Assembly: GCA_041742255.1 (NCBI GenBank)
Contig: JBGSIZ010000077.1
Location: 1 to 11,129 of the forward strand
Reading direction: 5' to 3'
From: JBGSIZ01 sp041742255
GTDB taxonomy: Bacteria; Pseudomonadota; Alphaproteobacteria; Rhodobacterales; Rhodobacteraceae
DNA length: 11,129 nt
A program made the translations under genes and the position numbers. Below are positions 7,073 to 11,129 of this stretch, one piece after another; within the stretch, counting starts at the first letter, position 1, and every line of letters begins with the position of its first letter. The notes beneath the pieces were generated by a model, which did not search any database, had not been told where the DNA came from, and was given only the letters and a program-made list of their open reading frames with translations.

Positions 7073-7921
7073 ATGACTGCGAAAATCGCGTTTCAGGGGG
7101 AACTCGGGGCCTACGGGCATCAGGCCTGCGTGGAAACGCGGCCCGGCCATACGCCGCTGCCTTGCGACACCTTCGACGCCACGAGGGCGGCGGTGCGGCA
7201 GGGCGACGCCGACCTTGGCATGGTGGCGGTGGAAAATTCGACCTACGGGCGGGTGGCGGACGTGCATGCGCTGCTGCCGCAAAGCGGGCTGCACATCGTG
7301 GACGAGGCGTTCGTGCGGGTGCATGTGAACCTCCTCGGGGTGCGGGGGGGCACGGTGGACCTCGTGCAACAGGCGCACGGGCATCCGGTCATCCTGCCGC
7401 AATGCGCGGGGTTCTTGCGGCACCACGGGATCAAGGGCGTGGTCAGCAGCGACAACGCGCGGGCCGCGCGCGAGGTGTCGGAACGCGGGGACCCGGCGCA
7501 CGGTGCCCTGGCCAGCGAACTTGCGGCTGACATCTATGGGCTGGACGTTCTGGCGCGGCACATCGAGGATCACGCCAACAACACCACGCGGTTTCTCATT
7601 ATGGCGCGGGATATGGACGGGACGCGGCGGGGCGACCACGGCATGATAACCGCGTTCGTGTTCCGGGTGCGCAACATCCCGGCGGCCCTCTACAAAGCGA
7701 TGGGGGGCTTTGCGACCAACGGGGTCAACATGACCAAATTGGAAAGCTATATGGTCGGCGGCCACTTCACCGCGACGCAATTCTACGCGGAAATCGAAGG
7801 GCACCCAGACGACACAAACGTGGCGCTCGCACTCGAGGAACTGGACTATTTCACCGATCACATCGCGCTGATGGGGGTGTTTCCGGCGGCATCACGGCGG
7901 CGGGAAACGGCGCAGGACTAA
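7073..7921 (+). CDS. pheA: Prephenate dehydratase with C-terminal ACT domain
   Basis: Cytoplasmic enzyme of 282 residues that converts prephenate to phenylpyruvate, the step committed to phenylalanine. It is the stand-alone form without a chorismate mutase domain. The catalytic domain runs from residue 3 to about 178: IAFQGELGAYGHQA at 5-18, VENSTYGRV at 53-61, and the hallmark TTRF at 171-174 (NNTTRFLIM), whose threonine is needed for catalysis. An ACT domain follows at about 192-270 (AFVFRVRNIPAALYKAMGGFATNGVNMTKLESY). In classical enzymes this domain binds phenylalanine through ESRP and GALV motifs. Here ESRP is replaced by ESYM (residues 224-227), so feedback control may differ. ATG 7073 has AGGA 8 nt upstream and begins directly at the first strand of the fold. 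The stop TAA overlaps the convergent downstream gene's stop. Confidence 0.95.
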   Translation: MTAKIAFQGELGAYGHQACVETRPGHTPLPCDTFDATRAAVRQGDADLGMVAVENSTYGRVADVHALLPQSGLHIVDEAFVRVHVNLLGVRGGTVDLVQQAHGHPVILPQCAGFLRHHGIKGVVSSDNARAAREVSERGDPAHGALASELAADIYGLDVLARHIEDHANNTTRFLIMARDMDGTRRGDHGMITAFVFRVRNIPAALYKAMGGFATNGVNMTKLESYMVGGHFTATQFYAEIEGHPDDTNVALALEELDYFTDHIALMGVFPAASRRRETAQD

Positions 7922-8385
7922 GCCCCAGCGCGGTATTTTTCCTCGATATCCTCGGCAAAGTCGGCGACGCGGGTCCGGAACCGCCGGGTCATGTTGGCCT
8001 TAGCCAGCTTGATGGACTGGACCATCAACCGGGCGGCAAGGGTCTTGGGCTGGACCTCCAACGTCACGCTCAACCGGGTGCGGTTGCGGGACAACGCGAC
8101 CAGATCAACAGCGATGACACCGTCCATTGTGCGGGACACCAGATCGGCGGTATAGCCCTGTCCGGGATCAAAACTGGTCAGGGTGGCGCGGACCTCGCGG
8201 GGTTTGCCGCGAAACGTGAACCCGATATCCCAGATGCTGCCGGTGCCGGGCACCTCCAGCGCGTCAATCCGGCGGATTTCGGCACCCCTGCGCAGGGCAG
8301 ACCGCTCCAACCCATCAAAATCGGCAATCCGGCCAAACACATGATCCAGCGGGGCCTCGATATCTTCCTTGGTGCTGAATTTCAC
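7918..8385 (-). CDS. SRPBCC (START/Bet v1-like) family protein of unknown ligand
   Basis: A 155-residue soluble protein without signal peptide or membrane segment. The start KFSTKEDIEAPLDHVFGRIADFDGLER matches the opening strand and helices of the SRPBCC helix-grip fold (polyketide cyclase/dehydrase-like). It is followed by the alternating strands expected of this fold (TGSIWDIGFTFRGKPREVRATLTSF; GVIAVDLVAL; RTRLSVTLEV) and a long C-terminal helix from about 118 to 152. Such proteins bind hydrophobic ligands in a deep cavity. The ligand and role here are unknown and I assign no function. The start is GTG at 8385 with GAGG 7 nt upstream. It lies 48 bp downstream of nudC on the same strand and is probably co-transcribed with it. 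The TAG stop overlaps the pheA TAA on the other strand by 3 bp. Confidence 0.8.
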   Translation of the reverse strand: MKFSTKEDIEAPLDHVFGRIADFDGLERSALRRGAEIRRIDALEVPGTGSIWDIGFTFRGKPREVRATLTSFDPGQGYTADLVSRTMDGVIAVDLVALSRNRTRLSVTLEVQPKTLAARLMVQSIKLAKANMTRRFRTRVADFAEDIEEKYRAGA

Positions 8386-8433
8386 CGGATCGCCTCACTT
8401 CTGCAGACTTTTGTTGTTGGCCACAGTGTCACG

Positions 8434-9387
8434 TCAAAACGGATGATCCGCAAGCCAGTTCCACAACAGGAAATGGGCAATGGCGCCGTTGCGGGCGGGG
8501 CGGATAGTGGGGTGAGTGCCGCGAAACACTTCGGCCATCGTCTCGCGGCTGACCCACAGGGCGTCCTCCAGCTCGTTGCGGTCCAGCGTGATGACGGCAT
8601 CCGTCGCCTCACCCTTGCAGCCCAGCATCAGGGACGCGGGAAACGGCCACGGCTGGCTGGCCAGATACTGGACCCGGCCCACCGAAATACCGGCTTCCTC
8701 CATGACCTCGCGGCGCACGGCGGCCTCGACAGTTTCACCCGGTTCAACAAACCCGGCGAGCAGGGAATACATCCCCTCGGGCCAACCGGGCGACCGGCCC
8801 AGCAACACATCGTTGCCCCGTGTGATCAACATGATGACCACGGGATCGGTGCGGGGAAAATGATGGGCGGCACAGGCAGGGCAATCGCGCTGCCAGCCGC
8901 CCATGGCGGGGACACTTTCCGCGCCACACCGGGAACAGAACCGGTGGGTGTCATGCCAACCCATCACGGCCTTGGCGGTGGCGGCCAGTTCGGCATCGCG
9001 CGGGGACAACGCGGTCATCACGGCGCGCAATTCGGCAAACCGGTGATCGGCGGGCAGATCGGGGTGACGCTGTTCGGACGGGTCCAGAAACGTGCCAAGG
9101 GTGGAGAAATCCACGTCCTCCGGCTCCCACGCGGACACATCGGTGGCAAACACCGGGCGGTCCTCCTCGCGGCCCATGAAAACGGGAAACGGGGCGGCCT
9201 GCGCCAAGGCAGAATGGGACATCGGCAACCGGGCAAGAACCCCCTCGCCCGCCACCAACGGCTTGCCGCGCCACATCACAATCGTGCGGGCATCGGCATG
9301 GGCGGCAAGGGCCTGCGCGCCAGCACGGTCCTGTGCGGCACGATCCAACCCCGACCCGCCAAATGTCACTGTTTCGGATAATTGCAT
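8434..9387 (-). CDS. nudC: NudC-type NADH pyrophosphatase (Nudix hydrolase with zinc ribbon)
   Basis: A 317-residue Nudix enzyme of the NudC class, which cleaves NAD(H) to NMN(H) and AMP and in E. coli removes NAD caps from RNA 5' ends. An N-terminal domain covers about 1-145. The zinc ribbon follows with C151, C154, C169 and C172 (CSRCG ... CPAC). The Nudix box is intact: G212-x5-E218-x7-R226 E227 V M E230 E231 A G233 I234. The motif SQPWPFPAS (244-252), diagnostic of NADH-specific members, is present. I chose ATG 9387 because MQLSETVTFGGSGLDRA is where relatives begin. The frame stays open upstream to a TTG at 9447, and a GTG at 9435 has GGGGAG close before it, so a slightly longer form cannot be excluded. 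No clear ribosome binding site precedes the ATG. Instead a small hairpin (9389-9402) lies directly before it. Confidence 0.92.
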   Translation of the reverse strand: MQLSETVTFGGSGLDRAAQDRAGAQALAAHADARTIVMWRGKPLVAGEGVLARLPMSHSALAQAAPFPVFMGREEDRPVFATDVSAWEPEDVDFSTLGTFLDPSEQRHPDLPADHRFAELRAVMTALSPRDAELAATAKAVMGWHDTHRFCSRCGAESVPAMGGWQRDCPACAAHHFPRTDPVVIMLITRGNDVLLGRSPGWPEGMYSLLAGFVEPGETVEAAVRREVMEEAGISVGRVQYLASQPWPFPASLMLGCKGEATDAVITLDRNELEDALWVSRETMAEVFRGTHPTIRPARNGAIAHFLLWNWLADHPF

Positions 9388-9501
9388 GTGGCAGTCGTGC
9401 CATGGGATGAACAGGGCTACCAGACCCTCTTTCACTTCTCCCCACAAAATGCGACTATTCTCCCTAAGGTTGAAAACACATACAAATTGCCGGAAATTGT
9501 C
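9388..9501. promoter_or_regulatory. Divergent nudC / cpdB-like control region
   Basis: These 114 bp separate the chosen nudC and cpdB-like starts and should contain both promoters. The half from about 9430 to 9501 is clearly richer in A and T than the flanking genes. TTGAAA (9470-9475) resembles a -35 box for the rightward gene, but no good -10 box lies at the right distance, so I do not call one. TGGCA-GTCG-TGCCA (9389-9402) forms a 5-bp stem directly before the nudC ATG. GGAA at 9492-9495 is 6 nt before TTG 9502. Confidence 0.35.
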
Positions 9502-11118
9502 TTGATTGATCTACCCGACCCGCCCAGCCAATTCCTGTCCGGGGACAGCCTGCATCTGCGGATTCTGTCTACGACGGATCTGCACATGCACCTGCTGCCC
9601 TATGACTACTATTCGGACAAACCGGCACCCGACATCGGTCTGGCGCGCACGGCGACGTTGATCGGGACCCTGCAGCAACAGGCGGATAATTGCATCCTTC
9701 TGGACAACGGGGATCTGGTCCAGGGCACCCCGGCGTCGGACCACTTTGCCACAACCAGGGCACCGGGGGCACACCCGGCCATCGCGGCGCTCAACCATCT
9801 GGGCTATGATGCGGCGGGGCTGGGAAATCATGAATTCAACTATGGTCTGGCGGCCCTCGGGTCCATGCTGGACGCGGCGCAGTTCCCGGTGGTCTGCGCC
9901 AACGTGGCACCTTCGGCACATCTGCCGGGGGTCAAACCTTGGGTGATCCTGCCCCGGCAGATGCAGACCCAAGGTGGGGAAACCGTGACCCTGCGGCTGG
10001 GCATCATCGGCTTTGTCCCGCCGCAAGTGGCGGTTTGGGAACAGTTCAGCGGGCCGGACAGGCCCCAGACCCTGGACATCGTGCAAGCAGCGCGGCGGCA
10101 CATTCCCGCGATGAAACAGGCCGGGGCCAACGTGGTGATCGCGCTCTGCCATTCCGGCATCGACCCGGCAGACCCTTGGCTGGGCATGGAAAACGCGGCG
10201 GTGCCACTGGCGGCGCTGGACGGGATCGACGTCGTGATCGCGGGGCACACGCATCAGGTGTTTCCGGGGCCCGAGATCGGGGCAACCCCGGCGATTGACC
10301 CGGTCAAGGGGACATTGCATGGCAAACCTGCGGTGATGCCGGGGTTCTTCGGGTCGCACCTCGGGGTGATTGACCTGACGTTGGAGGCGACGCCGGACGG
10401 CAGTTGGGCGGTCATCCACGGGAGCAGCCGGGCAGTACCGGTTACAATCGGAACGGCGGCGGACGTGGGGCTGACGACGCTCGCGGCACCCTGCCACGCG
10501 CGGACGCTCGGGTTGATCCGGGAACCCTTGGGAACCTTGGACCATGGGATGCACAGCTATTTCGCTCATGCGCGGCCTGACCCCTGCGTGGACTATGTGA
10601 ACTCGGCGCAAATGGCGTATTTCGAACCACTTCTGGCCAAGGCGGGATTGGGGGATTTGCCGGTTCTTGCGGCGGCGGCGCCGTTCCGGTCAGGGGGGCG
10701 GTCGGGACCGGACAACTATATCAACATCCCGGCCGGGTCGGTCACGTTCCGCAACGCTTGTGAACTCCACCCGTTCCCCAACGATGCACTGGCGTTGCAG
10801 ACCACGGGGCGGGTGGTGCGGGACTGGCTGGAACGGGCGGCCTGCGTGTTCAACCGGATCAGGCCGGGGGACACCGATCAACCGCTCCTGAACGCGGCAG
10901 AGGCGGGATATAACTTCGACAGCATGGGCGGGCTGGCATATGACATCCGGCTGGACCAACCGGCGCGGTTCACGCCAGACGGGAAACGGGCGAGGGCGGT
11001 GGCCGAAAACGGGGATCGGATCGGGACGATCACCTACACAGGCGGGGCACGAGCAGCAGCTGCAGCAGCACGAGTAGCAAGCACAGTAGCCGCACTGCCA
11101 GCAGCAGCTCAGGCATAG
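9502..11118 (+). CDS. CpdB-like 5'-nucleotidase / 2',3'-cyclic-nucleotide phosphodiesterase, abnormal C-terminus
   Basis: A metallophosphoesterase of the 5'-nucleotidase/CpdB family, which removes phosphate from nucleotides or opens 2',3'-cyclic nucleotides. With the TTG start at 9502 (GGAA 6 nt upstream) it has 538 residues. All metal-site motifs are present: TTDLHMH (D26, H28), NGDLVQG (D71), GNHEFNYG (N109, H110), CHSG (H217) and GHTH (H249, H251). The C-terminal nucleotide-binding domain starts near 350, with DNYINIPAGSVTFRNACELHPFPN at about 404-427 and TGRVVRDWLE at 435-444. No signal peptide is seen, although E. coli CpdB is periplasmic. The expected end of that domain, including the NNYR-type motif after ITYTGG (510-515), is missing. 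Instead there are 23 residues, mostly alanine, then TAG. The family is usually over 600 residues. The frame is open back to TTG 9382, so a longer start is possible but would overlap nudC. Confidence 0.8.
   Translation: MIDLPDPPSQFLSGDSLHLRILSTTDLHMHLLPYDYYSDKPAPDIGLARTATLIGTLQQQADNCILLDNGDLVQGTPASDHFATTRAPGAHPAIAALNHLGYDAAGLGNHEFNYGLAALGSMLDAAQFPVVCANVAPSAHLPGVKPWVILPRQMQTQGGETVTLRLGIIGFVPPQVAVWEQFSGPDRPQTLDIVQAARRHIPAMKQAGANVVIALCHSGIDPADPWLGMENAAVPLAALDGIDVVIAGHTHQVFPGPEIGATPAIDPVKGTLHGKPAVMPGFFGSHLGVIDLTLEATPDGSWAVIHGSSRAVPVTIGTAADVGLTTLAAPCHARTLGLIREPLGTLDHGMHSYFAHARPDPCVDYVNSAQMAYFEPLLAKAGLGDLPVLAAAAPFRSGGRSGPDNYINIPAGSVTFRNACELHPFPNDALALQTTGRVVRDWLERAACVFNRIRPGDTDQPLLNAAEAGYNFDSMGGLAYDIRLDQPARFTPDGKRARAVAENGDRIGTITYTGGARAAAAAARVASTVAALPAAAQA
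11047..11112 (+). repeat. Degenerate GCA-rich low-complexity tract at the 3' end of the cpdB-like gene
   Basis: From 11047 the sequence changes to units built of GCA, CGA, GTA and ACA triplets. GCACGAGCAGCA (11047-11058) recurs as GCACGAGTAGCA (11068-11079), with one mismatch at a 21-bp step. GCAGCAGCT occurs at 11053-11061 and again at 11101-11109. Alanine is written almost only as GCA here, whereas GCG and GCC are common upstream in the same gene. The tract encodes the alanine-rich tail and begins just where conserved family sequence ends. Confidence 0.6.
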
Positions 11119-11129
11119 AGCCCGTGGCT

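Noticed and set aside
8341..9381. A 346-codon plus-strand frame opposite nudC
   Set aside because: It is antisense to a gene with an intact Nudix box and zinc ribbon. Its content is low-complexity Gly/His/Arg.
9382..9501. TTG 9382, GTG 9388 or GTG 9397 as the start of the cpdB-like gene
   Set aside because: They would overlap or abut the nudC start and translate an AT-rich control region. They add about 40 residues without family similarity and give no signal peptide. TTG 9502 has a better placed GGAA site, though the choice is not certain.
9511..10611. A 366-codon minus-strand frame opposite the cpdB-like gene
   Set aside because: The plus strand carries every metallophosphoesterase motif in order. 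The reverse frame is Arg/His/Pro-rich with no domain.
1..11129. Mobile element, phage, CRISPR, toxin-antitoxin or defence genes
   Set aside because: I looked for transposase or integrase motifs, terminal repeats with target duplications, regularly spaced repeats and small paired genes. None are present; the genes are ordinary metabolic, transport and respiratory ones.

Overview
The window looks like a chromosomal stretch of an alphaproteobacterium of the Rhodobacterales (Rhodobacter/Paracoccus/Roseobacter group). The DNA is GC-rich. The membrane-anchored cytochrome c starts with the same residues as Paracoccus denitrificans cytochrome c552 (CycM). The SPOR-tailed peptidase end, the YejABEF transporter and the prephenate dehydratase also have the form usual in this group. 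I see no insertion sequence, prophage, CRISPR array, RNA gene or defence cassette.

Layout. (1) Positions 2-484, plus strand: the 3' end of a gene ending in a SPOR peptidoglycan-binding domain, probably a D-alanyl-D-alanine carboxypeptidase. (2) Positions 488-6243, minus strand: a complete yejA-yejB-yejE-yejF operon encoding a peptide ABC importer. It has a good sigma-70-like promoter at 6287-6315, a strong ribosome binding site, and ATGA overlaps coupling yejB-yejE and yejE-yejF. (3) Positions 6365-6397: a rho-independent terminator. It ends cycM (6422-6952, minus), a membrane-anchored cytochrome c552. (4) Positions 7073-7921, plus strand: pheA, prephenate dehydratase with an ACT domain, divergent from cycM. 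(5) Positions 7918-9387, minus strand: nudC (zinc-ribbon NADH pyrophosphatase) followed by a SRPBCC-fold gene, probably co-transcribed; the SRPBCC stop codon overlaps the pheA stop codon tail to tail. (6) From about 9502, plus strand: a 5'-nucleotidase / cyclic-nucleotide phosphodiesterase of the CpdB type. All its metal-site motifs are present, but the C-terminus seems replaced by a short alanine-rich, GCA-repeat tail.

How the parts work together. YejA (periplasmic), YejB and YejE (membrane) and YejF (ATPase) form one transporter. CycM carries electrons from the bc1 complex to a terminal oxidase. PheA makes phenylpyruvate for phenylalanine synthesis. NudC and the CpdB-like enzyme both act on nucleotides and are divergently arranged, but nothing in the sequence proves a joint pathway.

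I did not find a convincing undescribed system. The observations most worth checking are the abnormal 3' end of the cpdB-like gene, the perfect 10-bp inverted repeat framing the yej promoter and overlapping the yejA ribosome binding site, and the signal-less CpdB-like enzyme.
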